A stretch of 64,000 nt of DNA from Lentzea pudingi (GCF_014646255.1 NZ_BMNC01000002.1:556140-620139); one strand, 5' to 3'; numbered from the stretch's first letter, positions 17,851-27,451 are shown. A program made the numbers and translations. Notes: generated by a model from the letters alone, not told the origin.

Positions 17851-18324
17851 GTGTGCAATATGGCGGACGCGAGGTCGCCTGCTTCGATGCTCCTATCGCC
17901 ACGTTGCCCCTACGAGCCGGCTCAGGACCACTGGGGTTACCGATTTTGTGACGCAGTTCAGGTGAACGCTGCCCGTGCCCAAGCAGGCCGACTGCTGGTA
18001 TCGGATCCCGATCCTGTTTACCGCTGCCGCAATGGCCTGGACGAATGGAAACCTGCGTGGTTAGGGTCAAGAAGGCGATGCGTTTGCCGGGACGTGCGGT
18101 GCTGCGCGGTTTGGTCCAGGAGGTTGTTCTCCGTCGCCGTCGCCACCGGGAGCACTGCCACCGCACTGGTGGTATCTGGCGCGCCTGCGGTGCTTACGGC
18201 GGTGAGCTCGGTCGCTGCCGGTATCGCCGTCAACAAGGCCAGCGAGCCGATCCCGAACGGTCTGTCCGACCCAAGAAACAGCGCCTATCGCTACCTGCAT
18301 CGGATCAGCACGGCTCAGGCCTGA
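17851..18324 (+). pseudogene. Possible gene fragment
   Basis: The stretch 17722-18463 has no well-supported gene. On the plus strand an open frame ends at 18324 with a plausible C-terminal part: a small-residue membrane-like helix (SGAPAVLTAVSSVAAGIAV) followed by SDPRNSAYRYLHRIS. The N-terminal half is not protein-like. It is best read as the tail of a decayed gene of unknown family. Confidence 0.25.
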
Positions 18325-18463
18325 CCTCGCTCGGGCTGTGCCTTGGCCTGCCTTGCCTCAAAGGCACTCGCTTGAGAACTCGATCAAGCTGTTGTGCTGC
18401 AGACGAAGAGCGCGGTCGGCCGCTAGGCGAGTAGCTCTACCTCAAGCCATGCGGCGAACATGC

Positions 18464-19255
18464 TCAAGATCCTTCGCAACGGCGGTCGAAAGTGCTCCAG
18501 CCACAGCGCAGACTCTGTATTGCGAGGCTGAACCATCCGGCTAGGTTTCCAAGCCCCTGCCCGTTGGCTGTACCAGCCGAGAGTCCCGAGTTCTTGTCCG
18601 GCGGGTCAACGAAGCTCGTCCTCATCGCCAAGCTCCACATCAGGACGTGTGCGTCTGAAGAGAGAATGTTCCACGACTGCCTCAAGCCCGCTTGACGGAA
18701 CACATCGCCCGGAAAGATCACTGGTGCCGCCGCTTCGATGAACGTCGCACCTTGCAACTCTGCTTTCGACGTCCGGACGTCCCACACGGCATCTTCACGA
18801 GACTTCACCCAATCAATCTGTTCGCGCAATCGCTTCTGCTTCTCGGCAGACAGCTGAAGCTGCGGAGCTTGCCGGAGGGTGAGTTCGTGATACTTCCGTA
18901 GTTGAACGTAGGTCTCAGTGATCACTGTGAGGCCTCGTTCGCGCCGGATCATTGCATCGTCGGGAGCTAGGACCCAGACGGCCTGGGTCGCTCCGACGAT
19001 GGCGGCACGCACAGCGCTGTACTGGCTCATGTTGTAGTAGTTGCCGCACTCCAGCCCGTCGCGGACCAAGCGCAGATGTTCACCAGCAGAGGCCAGGCTC
19101 GTGCGTACGGTTTCGCTGATCAGGTGGTGAGCGAACACCGCGTCGTCCTGGGCGAGATCGCTGCCAGGCTCGGGACGCTCGACTTGCTGTACTCGTTGCC
19201 GCCATAGGTCGAGGTCGGTGGAGGCGTCCTCGAAAACCCTGAGCATTTCCTTCAC
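18464..19255 (-). CDS. Hypothetical helical protein
   Basis: This soluble protein of about 263 residues is predicted to be largely helical (FAHHLISETVRTSLASAGEHL, VRAAIVGATQAVWVLAPDD, a charged helix AEKQKRLREQIDWVKSRED, and SSDAHVLMWSLAMR). Actinobacterial proteins of this general look are common near accessory genes, but no family name can be given. Start is GTG 19255 or ATG 19246. It is transcribed divergently from the HEPN-like gene at 19663. Confidence 0.55.
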   Translation of the reverse strand: MKEMLRVFEDASTDLDLWRQRVQQVERPEPGSDLAQDDAVFAHHLISETVRTSLASAGEHLRLVRDGLECGNYYNMSQYSAVRAAIVGATQAVWVLAPDDAMIRRERGLTVITETYVQLRKYHELTLRQAPQLQLSAEKQKRLREQIDWVKSREDAVWDVRTSKAELQGATFIEAAAPVIFPGDVFRQAGLRQSWNILSSDAHVLMWSLAMRTSFVDPPDKNSGLSAGTANGQGLGNLAGWFSLAIQSLRCGWSTFDRRCEGS

Positions 19256-19662
19256 GAGTGCTGTTTTACAGGATCTGCGATTGGTTGGTGCCTGCTAGAC
19301 GGTGCTCCGCCTAAACCCGATCAGCGCGACGGTCGAAACTTCGAGTCGCGTCGTCAGTGGCCTTGGACGTCGGACGCATCTGAGAGGTCCCACGCCTTCT
19401 CGTCGGCGGGGTCCGGTTCCGGCAGTTCACCCGCGGCGAAGACGACAGGCGCCGGCACACCGCGTGGCGAGGCCTGCGCATGGACCGAGGTCCCGCCGAG
19501 GTGATCGCGCCACAGCTGAGCTAGCTGATCAGCATGTGCGTACACGGCGTAACGGCGAGCCGTCGGATGACGCTATGCGAGAAGTGCACGAGGGTGAGAT
19601 CACGGAGGGGCCGCCGGAGTTCGGAACCTCTTCCGGCGACCATGGGAAGTCAGAGGGGGTGG
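19256..19662. other. Divergent intergenic region, no supported gene
   Basis: These 407 bases separate the divergent genes at 19255 and 19663. I find no convincing coding sequence, RNA or repeat. Promoters for both genes should be here. The 3' end holds the ribosome binding site AGAGGGGG for the gene at 19663. Confidence 0.35.
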
Positions 19663-21168
19663 ATGATGCCTGAAAATTTACATGGCTCTAGAGGGCCGAT
19701 CAGTACCTCTGTGGAGTCTGTGCCTGCGGTCGTAGATCTCCGCGCCAGGCTCGAATCGGCAGGTCAGAACCTACAGACGTTCGAAGACGTGATGCTGAAC
19801 GTGATCGAGCTGTGCGGGTTGCCAACCGACGCCGTGGTTGTAGCGATCCGCGAGCGGCAAGTCCTCCTGAGTAATATGCCCTTCGCTCTCGAAGGGTTGG
19901 ACGAAACCCAGCGGGCCCGTGCCGCCTACATCGCAAGAATGATGCTGGCCGCCTCGGTCGGCCTGTTCGACGCGGCGCTGAACTACCTGTGGAATGAGAC
20001 GATCAACGAGCTCCGGACTCGGATCGCCTCCTTCGACGTCGCCTACTTCTTCGAGATCGCCGAGCAAGACCCGGCCCGCCGGAAAGACCTGCGGACCCCG
20101 GACGATCTCGAGAAGATCGACGATCAGAAGCTGATGCAGGCAGCCAACCGCATCCAGCTGATCAGCGATGTCGGCTTCAGGCAGCTCGATCACATCCGCT
20201 ACATGCGCAATAACGCCAGCGCCGCGCACCCCAACCAGGTAACCCTGACCGGCCTGAAGCTAGCGGAGTGGTTGGAGACCTGCATCCGCGAGGTCATTAC
20301 CCTCCCGCACACCAACGTCGTCGCCGACATCGGCCGCCTTCTGCACAACGTCAAGGCACAGCGCCTGCCGGCTGACGAGCTGGACAAGGCGGCCGCGTTC
20401 TTCGACGGGCTTCCCGATGCCCAGGCGGACAACCTCGCTGCCGGACTGTTCGGCATCTACACGCCCCCGGACGCCACCCCAGACGTCCTCGACAACGTCC
20501 GCCAGCTCTGGCCCAAGCTCTGGCCCAACGCTAGTGAGACCGCCCGGAACGAATGTGGCGTCAAACTGGCACGGTTCCGCGCTAACGCCGACAACGACCG
20601 CGCCGAGCGGGCACGAGAGCTACTCGATCTCGTCGATGGGGCCGCGTACCTGCCAGAAACCGAGCGAACCGCCGAACTCGCCAAGGCGCTCCGGGAACTG
20701 CACGACACGCACGAAGCCATGAACAACTTCTACAACGAGCCGGCCGTGGCCAATCGGCTCGCGGAGCTCGTCGGCCGGTACGGCAGCGTGCCCACCCAGC
20801 TCGTCGAGTCATACGTGAACGTGATCGTGTACGTGTTCCTTACCAACGGTCACGGCGAAGCCCATTTCGCCGACCCTATCTACAAGGATCTGATCGGCCT
20901 GTTCGACACCGAGCAAGCCAGTCTGGCACTGCGGACTTTCGCGCATGACTTGATCTCTAGCCGACTCCAATTCGACCTGCCTCGCAAGAAGTGGATCGAG
21001 TTGCTTGACCTCATCGTCCCGAAGCTCACTGGCCGCCGAGACCGGGCCCTGTTGGAGTCCGTTCTCAGGTTCACTGGCACACCTGATCAACTCGTGAAGG
21101 ACAGCGACATCAGGCGCCAACTTGCCCAGTGGAGCACCCGCAACATCCAAGGTGCCAGGGCTAAGTAG
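19663..21168 (+). CDS. Large helical protein with HEPN-like RNase motif
   Basis: This 501-residue protein starts at ATG 19663 (MMPENLHG) after AGAGGGGG. The N-terminal 240 residues form a helical domain: RAAYIARMMLAASVGLFDAALNYLWNETI, then YMRNNASAAHPNQ. The last holds an R-x6-H motif (Arg182, His189) as in HEPN ribonucleases, in the usual position near the end of the domain. The C-terminal half is a long helical repeat-like region (LDKAAAFFDGLPDAQADNLAAGLF, RARELLDLVDGAAYLPETERT). HEPN proteins often act as abortive-infection toxins. The assignment rests on this motif and overall helical pattern only. The KAP NTPase follows on the same strand after 560 bases. Confidence 0.55.
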   Translation: MMPENLHGSRGPISTSVESVPAVVDLRARLESAGQNLQTFEDVMLNVIELCGLPTDAVVVAIRERQVLLSNMPFALEGLDETQRARAAYIARMMLAASVGLFDAALNYLWNETINELRTRIASFDVAYFFEIAEQDPARRKDLRTPDDLEKIDDQKLMQAANRIQLISDVGFRQLDHIRYMRNNASAAHPNQVTLTGLKLAEWLETCIREVITLPHTNVVADIGRLLHNVKAQRLPADELDKAAAFFDGLPDAQADNLAAGLFGIYTPPDATPDVLDNVRQLWPKLWPNASETARNECGVKLARFRANADNDRAERARELLDLVDGAAYLPETERTAELAKALRELHDTHEAMNNFYNEPAVANRLAELVGRYGSVPTQLVESYVNVIVYVFLTNGHGEAHFADPIYKDLIGLFDTEQASLALRTFAHDLISSRLQFDLPRKKWIELLDLIVPKLTGRRDRALLESVLRFTGTPDQLVKDSDIRRQLAQWSTRNIQGARAK

Positions 21169-21234
21169 GACCAGGCCCTCGATCAGCACCGACCAACCGC
21201 CGCCGGATGTTCACCGCTGTCGAGGGCTCCAAGG

Positions 21235-21660
21235 TCGTCTGGCCCGACGAGCAGCGGGAACAAACTCCACGGCTACGAGAAGCTCGCAACCGCAACGGGA
21301 ATCAGCACTCCTGTTCTCGTGTGGCTGCCCACCGAACGCCGCGAATCCAACGCCCGCGGCGCGCTCTCCGACAGGCTGGCGCAGCTCGACGACCCGCTGC
21401 TCGTACCCGCCGCCACCAGTGCCGCAGACAGCCACACCCCGGCCGGGACCAGCTGGCTGCCGATCTCCGGCTCCACCATGCGACGGTCAGGCCGACAGCG
21501 GCTCGCCGAACTCGCGCAGCTCTGGCCGCAGGCCATCCTGCCGACCTCAGCCCAGCCTGGAGGCCAGCTCCGGACGACGAGTCCCCGCTCTCGCACCGCC
21601 GGAACCACTACCGCCGCCTCCACCAATCAGCACCTTCAGAGGTGGCCTATGAAGATCGAA
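21235..21660 (+). pseudogene. Replication-relaxation (Replic_Relax-type) protein remnant
   Basis: In one frame (KLHGYEKLATATGISTPVLVWLPTERRESNARGAL, then LDDPLLVPAATS and AGTSWLPIS) the sequence matches the C-terminal region of actinobacterial replication-relaxation proteins found on plasmids and integrative elements. The 5' part is absent and no start codon is available, so this is a fragment. It separates the HEPN-like and KAP genes and shows that older transfer or replication functions were overwritten here. Confidence 0.5.
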
Positions 21661-21730
21661 GCCAGGCCCGGTTCGTGTGAGTCGGCCGCGAGCGGAGTAA
21701 CGCTCGCGGCCGTCTGGCGACGTGCACGGC

Positions 21731-24700
21731 ATGGCTGACACGTCACTGCCGAATCTCGACACGCTGCTGGAGACCGCCATGGAGGGTGAGGAGATCCAAG
21801 CGCACTTCCGCCAGCTGTGCTCCGGCACCGGCACCGATGTGGCCACACTGCGCCGCGAGCTCCAGCGAGACCTGCCGGAGGCCGAGATCTGGCTGAGCGT
21901 GAAGCCAGCGCGGCAGACGTTCGTGAAGCTGACCAGCGAGTTGAGCGCGCTCGAAACCCGGCTCGTCCAAGAGCAGTTCCCCGAGTACGAACAGATGCGC
22001 AAAGACGCGACCGGCCTCGAACAGGTGATTGCCGAGCTTCACGCCAAACGCATGGCCGCAGAGCGAAAGCAGGAGCTCGCGGTGAGCGCCGCAGCGATCG
22101 AGCGCGATGCGAGGCGAATGCGGGAACTGGAACTCCGGGACCAGGAAGTCACAGCCAAGAAGAGAAGAGCGTCGGCGAAGTGGCTGCGGCCTGTCCGCGA
22201 CAAGGTCGTTCTCGACACACCGGCCTCGAAACTCGACAAGAACTTGAAGGAACTCGCACAGGCGCTCTCCACCCTTCAGCACAACTACCATCAGCTGAAG
22301 TCCCGTCAGAGCAGCACCCGACGTGACATCGACAGGTTCCTGGATCTGTCCGGCGAGTACCGACAGCTCCTGGTGAACCTGTCGGCCGCACGTGAGACGC
22401 TCAGCACGAGCCTCGTGGAAGACGGTTTGCTGCCACTGCACCTCAGACCACAGCTCTCCAAGCGCCTCGAAGCTCAGTCCCGGGCCTTCCACGGGATGCT
22501 GCTGCGGGTCCCGACCGCGCCTGGGCTGGCGCATCTTTCGGACAAGCAGTTCGACGTGACCACACGATCAGGCGACGCGCTGACCGGACTGATGGAGAGC
22601 CTCCAGGGTGGCAGCATCGGCCTGTCCGGTCCCCGAGGTGCCGGAAAGACGACCCTGCTGCGCATGATGGCCGAGCCGGGGCGCGTGTTCCGGCAGCAGC
22701 GGGCAGTGGTGTCGCAGGTGATCCCGGCGCCGGTGGAGTACGAGGCCAAGGAGTTCGTGCTGCACCTGTTTCAGCGGGTGTGCACGAACGTGCTCGACGC
22801 CGCTTCGCCGGCCGTCGCACCGGAGCCGGAACAGGTTCGGCGGGACACCAGCGAATTCCACCACGTGCTGATCGCCAGAACGGCGACAGCGCTGCTGGTC
22901 ATGGGCTTGGCGGGCTGGATCGCGAGCGTGCTGCTAAACAGGCCACCGAACGCCGCAAACCTGGCGCTGGCAACGGTTCTGGGCGCTCTCCTCACGCTGA
23001 CGCCCACCCGCTTCCTGCGCTGGCGTCGCCGATCGGACACCATTGTCGCGGCGCTCTACCTCGGGATTACACTCGTGTGGTGGAGTGCTGCTTCACTGAG
23101 CTTGCCATCGTCCGGCGCGAACCCCTTGTGGTTGAGCGCTAGTTACTTGGTGACCCTGCTAGGCCTCACGCTTTTGATGTTCATGCTCCGGAGAGGACGC
23201 CCGATCAGGTTCGGCGTCCTGATGACCATCACATTGGTAGGCACTGCGGCTCTTCAGATGGCCGCGACACATTCCGGCGTTCAAAAGACCCTCGTCGTGG
23301 TGGCAGCAGGTGTGCTCACGTGGATCTACGTCAATGCCGCGTTCCCACAGCACCAGGGCTGGTACTGGTACAGCTCAGTGCGCGGTGTGTTGCTGGCGGG
23401 GGGCGTGCTCTCGTTGGTCTTCGCAGTGCAACTCGGGCAGTCTCCGGCAGGTTTCGCCTGGCTCGTGTGGGGTTCTGGGCTCGCGATGCTGGCGACGCTG
23501 TTGGAGACCTATCGCTTGGGGGGACCTCTCTACGTAGCGGCGCTGATGCTCGCCGTGGTTCCGCTGGGTTTCGGCGGCATCGGCACGAACTGGCCGTTCG
23601 CGATCGCCGGCCTGGTCTCGCTGTTCATCGGGTTCGCCGCGAAACTGTACGAGGCTTCCCCTCTCGCACTGCCGCGGACCGCAAACCGGTTCGCCTCTCT
23701 GGCCACATCGGATGTGGTCCGGCACCTGACAGGCCACAGCCGGGTAGTGCTGCTACTGGCCGGCACGGTCCTCATCACCGCGGCCGGTGTCCAGACCAGG
23801 CTGGGAGTGTTCGCGGTGGTGTCCGCGCTCGTCGTGCTCATCATGAGCCACCTGCGGGGCGGGACGAACGACTTCTCCGAGCAGAAGGAAGAGCCGGTCG
23901 CGGACTTCACCCCGTCGCCTCACGAGAACTGGGCCGATGGCCTGGCGGCTGAGGCCAAGCAGCACATCGAGGAGATCCGGTTCCAGCAGACCATCTCGGC
24001 GACGTGGCAGCGGGCGCTCAAACTCTCCGGCGGCAGCGGGTTCTCCGTGGGACTCGACAGCACTTCCGGCGGCAGCAGAGCCAGGCAGACCATCGCCCGC
24101 ACCTACCCGGAGATCGTCGAAGCTCTCCGGGCGTTCCTCACCAAGGTCTGCGCCCACGGCCCCGCGGTCATCGCCATCGACGAGATCGACAAGCTCTCCC
24201 CCGAAGCAGCGGGGAAGTTCCTCAACGACATCAAGGCCATCTTCGGCGTACCGGGCTGCTTTTACCTCGTCTCGCTGTCCGAGGACGCGATGGCCAGTTT
24301 CGAACGCCGGGGCATGCCGATCCGCGACGTGTTCGAGAGTTCCTTCGACGACGTCGTGCACGTCGACCACCTCACGTTCGAGGAGTCGAGAACGATGCTC
24401 ACCGCACGCGTCGCGGGCCTGCCGCTGGCGCTATTGGGTGTCTGCTACGTCGTGGCGGGAGGCATCCCACGGGAGGTCATCCGGATTGCGAGGCGGGTGT
24501 TTTCGGTGGTGGAGCAGAACAAGGAGCAACGAATCGACGAGATCGCGAAGCTCCTGACCAACGTCGAACTCGCAGAGCGGACGCGCGGCACCGAGATGTC
24601 CGTGACCGGCCTGGACACCGAGACCGCGAGCGCCGTGCTGAAGGTGCTCGACACCTGTCGCCGCCCGCTCATCCCTCGGACGGGTGCGCCCGTGCAGTGC

Positions 24701-25006
24701 CCGCTGCCGCCGACCCACTCGCTGCTCCGCACGCTGACAGCTCTGATCACGTACAACTTCCTGTTGTCCACCTTGGTCGACTTCCTCACCACCGCCGGTG
24801 AAGACCACATCAGAACAGCATCAGGGGAACCAGGACGCCGGCACTTTGAGCGACTCGCACGCGCTCGGCGACTCATCTCGGTCGAAAGTTCCCTCGCCTG
24901 GGCCGAGATCGCGAAATTCCGGTACAGCTGGAAACTCCCGATGATCGACTACCCGATCCGATTCGCCGCGAACACCGATGTGACGACGAGCGATGACTCC
25001 AGTTGA
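21731..25006 (+). CDS. KAP-type P-loop NTPase with coiled coil and large membrane insertion
   Basis: This protein has about 1091 residues. Residues 1-260 form a long coiled coil (EQVIAELHAKRMAAERKQE, LSTLQHNYHQLKSRQ). The P-loop is GPRGAGKTT at about residue 300. A block of roughly ten membrane helices follows at about 380-720, then Walker B (AVIAIDEIDKLSPEA) at about 812-826 and a C-terminal helical lid. A transmembrane insertion between Walker A and Walker B is the hallmark of KAP NTPases (F-plasmid PifA and Kidins220 type). PifA-like members exclude phages. The start could be GTG 21722; ATG 21731 is preferred. No partner gene is tightly linked. Confidence 0.8.
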   Translation: MADTSLPNLDTLLETAMEGEEIQAHFRQLCSGTGTDVATLRRELQRDLPEAEIWLSVKPARQTFVKLTSELSALETRLVQEQFPEYEQMRKDATGLEQVIAELHAKRMAAERKQELAVSAAAIERDARRMRELELRDQEVTAKKRRASAKWLRPVRDKVVLDTPASKLDKNLKELAQALSTLQHNYHQLKSRQSSTRRDIDRFLDLSGEYRQLLVNLSAARETLSTSLVEDGLLPLHLRPQLSKRLEAQSRAFHGMLLRVPTAPGLAHLSDKQFDVTTRSGDALTGLMESLQGGSIGLSGPRGAGKTTLLRMMAEPGRVFRQQRAVVSQVIPAPVEYEAKEFVLHLFQRVCTNVLDAASPAVAPEPEQVRRDTSEFHHVLIARTATALLVMGLAGWIASVLLNRPPNAANLALATVLGALLTLTPTRFLRWRRRSDTIVAALYLGITLVWWSAASLSLPSSGANPLWLSASYLVTLLGLTLLMFMLRRGRPIRFGVLMTITLVGTAALQMAATHSGVQKTLVVVAAGVLTWIYVNAAFPQHQGWYWYSSVRGVLLAGGVLSLVFAVQLGQSPAGFAWLVWGSGLAMLATLLETYRLGGPLYVAALMLAVVPLGFGGIGTNWPFAIAGLVSLFIGFAAKLYEASPLALPRTANRFASLATSDVVRHLTGHSRVVLLLAGTVLITAAGVQTRLGVFAVVSALVVLIMSHLRGGTNDFSEQKEEPVADFTPSPHENWADGLAAEAKQHIEEIRFQQTISATWQRALKLSGGSGFSVGLDSTSGGSRARQTIARTYPEIVEALRAFLTKVCAHGPAVIAIDEIDKLSPEAAGKFLNDIKAIFGVPGCFYLVSLSEDAMASFERRGMPIRDVFESSFDDVVHVDHLTFEESRTMLTARVAGLPLALLGVCYVVAGGIPREVIRIARRVFSVVEQNKEQRIDEIAKLLTNVELAERTRGTEMSVTGLDTETASAVLKVLDTCRRPLIPRTGAPVQCPLPPTHSLLRTLTALITYNFLLSTLVDFLTTAGEDHIRTASGEPGRRHFERLARARRLISVESSLAWAEIAKFRYSWKLPMIDYPIRFAANTDVTTSDDSS

Positions 25007-25259
25007 GCAGATGGCCGGAGGACGGGCGCGGCAGTCACGGTGCGAGAACAGGTTCACGGGTGCGGCCAGCAGCGGTTCTGGTGGTCCTCGTCCTGCTCAG
25101 CTCCTCGCATGCCCGCACGAATTGAACGTCGATCACACCTCCACCGTGTTCCGCCGTGAAGCGTGCATCTTCGAAGACGACGTGGGCTGCGGTCTGGTCG
25201 AGACGCTGCCTGTCGGTACGCGTGGTGTAGCCACCACCGAAACGGCCTATCGGCACTAG

Positions 25260-25512
25260 AGCCTGAGGCCGAGCGCCGCCAGCCGTTCACGAGCGAGGCC
25301 CCGCTGAGCGCGAGGTGTCGAATGCTCAGCAGGAGCCCAAGGATCGAGAGGTCCACCGCGGGCGCGACGAGCGGCGCCACCCAGACCGGCACGCCCAGCC
25401 GAAGGCCCAGACTCAGCACGTTGCCGAACCCGAACAGGAAGGTCAGCCCCACGACTGAGGCCATGATCACCATGACCACACGGACGACTAGGTCTCCTGC
25501 GCCGCGTTCCAC
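25260..25512 (-). pseudogene. DUF2637 remnant 2, N-terminal half
   Basis: The frame from ATG 25512 encodes the N-terminal half of DUF2637: DLVVRVVMVIMASVVGLTFLFG, then VPVWVAPLVAPAVDLSILG and IRHLALSGASL. It then runs into unrelated sequence and a stop. The WVAPLVAP..DLSILG block is shared with remnant 1 at 16550. It sits just inside att2. The C-terminal DNA-binding part is gone. Confidence 0.65.
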
Positions 25513-25599
25513 CTAGGCGCTCATCGCCCACCTCGCGGCTCATCCACTACGAAGCTCGTCTCAAGCACCAACTTGCCGGTCAGGCGCTTAGGCGAAGCA

Positions 25600-25637
25600 G
25601 TGAGCAGGTCTGCGTGGTGCCTTGCCGGGGGCACCAC
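25600..25637 (+). other. att2: junction of element A with element B
   Basis: The core TGCCGGGGGCACCAC (25623-25637) repeats the tRNA 3' end. To its left, 25600-25621 (starting GTGAGCAGGTCTGC) is the exact reverse complement of 2375-2396 beside att1. Joining the left arm here to the right arm at att1 gives a 52-bp site with 22-bp perfect arms around an 8-base centre. That is the layout of a large-serine-integrase attP. This defines the right end of element A. Confidence 0.85.
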
Positions 25638-25880
25638 AAGGATGGGAACAAGATCATCGGCCGTAGCCGGTGAATCTTGTTCCCATTTTTCTTGTTTGCG
25701 CTGTTCGCGACGCTGCCGGGCGTCGTCGAGCGAGATGACTGCCGCTTCATGGGCGGCGCGACTGGCGGCGACGATGGTGGGGCCGCTCAGCGTGACCCGA
25801 CAGTGATGTGTCGCTGTCGGTGTTGAAGCGAGTTCCAGCCGGAAAGCTTCGAACAGCTCACTCCGACGGCTGGAGCCCGA
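25620..25880 (-). pseudogene. 3' end of a second serine recombinase (element B)
   Basis: On the minus strand the frame reads SELFEAFRLELAS, then CRVTLSGPTIVAASRAAHEAA, then VPILVVPPA at the att core. This parallels the C-terminus of the intact integrase (RPLFEALRLEI, CRITLTGDTVLAAGRAATEA, VVPPA). The upstream nine-tenths of the gene is missing. It lies in the same orientation and at the same distance from its att copy as the intact recombinase does from att1, so it marks the left end of a second, older element of the same family. Confidence 0.7.
25644..25684 (+). terminator. Rho-independent terminator after att2
   Basis: GGGAACAAGAT and ATCTTGTTCCC form perfect 11-bp arms; the inner ATCGGC/GCCGGT partly pairs as well. 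The hairpin is followed by ATTTTTCTTG. It starts 8 bases after the CCA of the att2 tRNA copy, so it is positioned as a tRNA terminator for an earlier configuration in which element B sat next to the tRNA. Confidence 0.8.
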
Positions 25881-25954
25881 ACTGACACTCGACCACTAGG
25901 CAGCCGCTATAAAAACGCTGGTCAGTCCTGTTCCCATCCTTGGGTACTCCCGCC
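25874..25954 (+). repeat. 80-bp dispersed direct repeat, copy 1
   Basis: From AGCCCGAAC through CTCGACCA, TATAAAAACGCTGGTCA and GTTCCCATCCTT to CCCGCC, this stretch matches 41222-41302 at roughly 80 percent by eye, in the same orientation. On the minus strand both encode an RMGTG(L/M)TS-like peptide. The two copies lie near the two ends of element B. Confidence 0.6.
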
Positions 25955-27160
25955 CAACGTCCGGCCCTGCGCACAACGATCTCGCGCAGGTTGGCGCCCT
26001 GCCCAAAGTCGGGCCAGGACGGCGGCACATACCGAGATCACTAGCCGGCAGCCGGAAATGCCGCCGCCACTGGCCTCCAAACAAGGACCTACTGGCCCTC
26101 ATCGAGGCGATGAAGGCGCCTGCGACGACAGCGAGCTAGTCGAAGACCCGCGCTTCGCCTACGAGTTCAAGCTCGACGCCGTGCATGGCAGCAAGCCAGC
26201 TACGGCGACTGGACCAAGCTCTCGGCCCCGCCAACGCCGAGGCAGCCGACCGGCAGACAAGGTTCACCGAGGATGCGCAGGTGCCTGGGGTCACCAGGTC
26301 GGTGATCATCTACTCGGCCCGGCTGTGCCGCGCGCCCGGCCCGCCACGACCCGCACGTCCACCCGGCTCCTAGATCACCTGCGTGTTCAGCCCCGATCGC
26401 GCGGTGCCAGCCCCAGCACCGATACCACCAGCCGCCTGCGATCAGCATCACCACTCTGTCAGCCGCTGGTCTGCCGCAACGTAGCGCTCACGCCGGCAAC
26501 CACACCGCCCTGACGATCGAGGCACAGCGCCAGGACGATGAGCTTGTCGCAGAGCTGACCCAGCGGCGTGACGCCGTCACCGGCTTACTCGCCCGCCACG
26601 CCCCGGAGCTGGCGCCATGACCCGCCAGCCGCCGACCGAGGACCGCATCGCCGCGCCATCGCTTAGTTAGGGAACCGGCCGTACGCCCAGCGTGCTCGGG
26701 GCCGCCTGCCGGCTCGGGCTGGCCAGCACCATCTTCCGCTGGTTACGGTCTGGTCGACGGGCTCACCCAGCAACGGCTCCCCAACACCGCGACCGCCACC
26801 GGTTACGCCGAGGTCCAGCAAGACGACTTCAAGGCTGTGCGCCGAGAACCGCGTACCGTGGGACCAGCTCGAACTCACCCTGGCGATCGTCCAGCGGCCG
26901 GCCGAGGACACCCAGCGCCTCACCGCCGCACTCGAGCAGGCCCACCCGGTGCTGCTGGCGTCTTCACCGACCTGATGTCACTGTGCACGCCACGGGCGCT
27001 GTTAGTTCACGCGGCTCGGCAACCGCGACGGGTTACCGCACCGAGCGGCAACCCGGCCGGCCGCCTCGGTGGGAATTCCACCCGCTGAGCTGCCACTTAA
27101 AGGCGCTGAACGCTGGGCAGAACAGATAACGAACAGAATCCGTCTTCTCTCCAACGATTC
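25955..27160. other. Decayed coding region, no intact gene
   Basis: These 1.2 kb contain only broken plus-strand coding fragments, each short and shifted in frame. Examples are VEDPRFAYEFKLDAV near 26140, DDELVAELTQRRDAVTGLLARHAPELAP ending near 26620, DGLTQQRLPNTATATGYAEVQ near 26760 and WDQLELTLAIVQRPAEDTQRLTAALEQAH near 26865. None is long enough for a firm family call. The pattern suggests loss of former element B genes by point mutation and small deletions. Confidence 0.45.
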
Positions 27161-27451
27161 CTATTCACTGAGGGGCTTGTTGGAGGTGATGATCCACAAA
27201 ACGTTCTGGTCATCGCAGCGCCATTGCGTCCACCTACCTGCCAGAATTCCTGAGAAGCCTGCAGCTTCGCACAGCATCATGTTGTCGAAACGGCGATAGC
27301 GTGTCCAACCGCCCTCGGCGCGGGCACCAACGTCATGAGCGGCAGCTGTAACGAATTCGGTTGCTGCCTGGGCGGTTGTCGGGGCGGTGACCAAGAGCGC
27401 GGAGGTGGCGGCGACGGTGATGGCGATGATCGCGGACAGCAAGCGGTTCAT
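27161..27451 (-). CDS. Small secreted protein
   Basis: This 96-residue protein starts at ATG 27451, with AAGGAG upstream. A clear Sec signal peptide (MNRLLSAIIAITVAATSALL, cleavage after AQA) is followed by about 65 mature residues with two cysteines (MLCEAAGF, QWRCDDQN), possibly one disulfide. No family is recognised. It lies 25 bases downstream of the terpene synthase on the same strand and may share its transcript, though a role in the pathway is not indicated. Confidence 0.6.
   Translation of the reverse strand: MNRLLSAIIAITVAATSALLVTAPTTAQAATEFVTAAAHDVGARAEGGWTRYRRFDNMMLCEAAGFSGILAGRWTQWRCDDQNVLWIITSNKPLSE

Noticed and set aside
19663..25006. HEPN-like and KAP genes as a single operon
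   Set aside because: A 560-base spacer with a Replic_Relax relic separates them, so an operon is not supported. The pairing is kept only as a hypothesis.
26085..26180. DNA ligase fragment (FAYEFKLDAV)
   Set aside because: The resemblance to the ligase KxDG motif is brief, the glycine is missing and the frame breaks on both sides.
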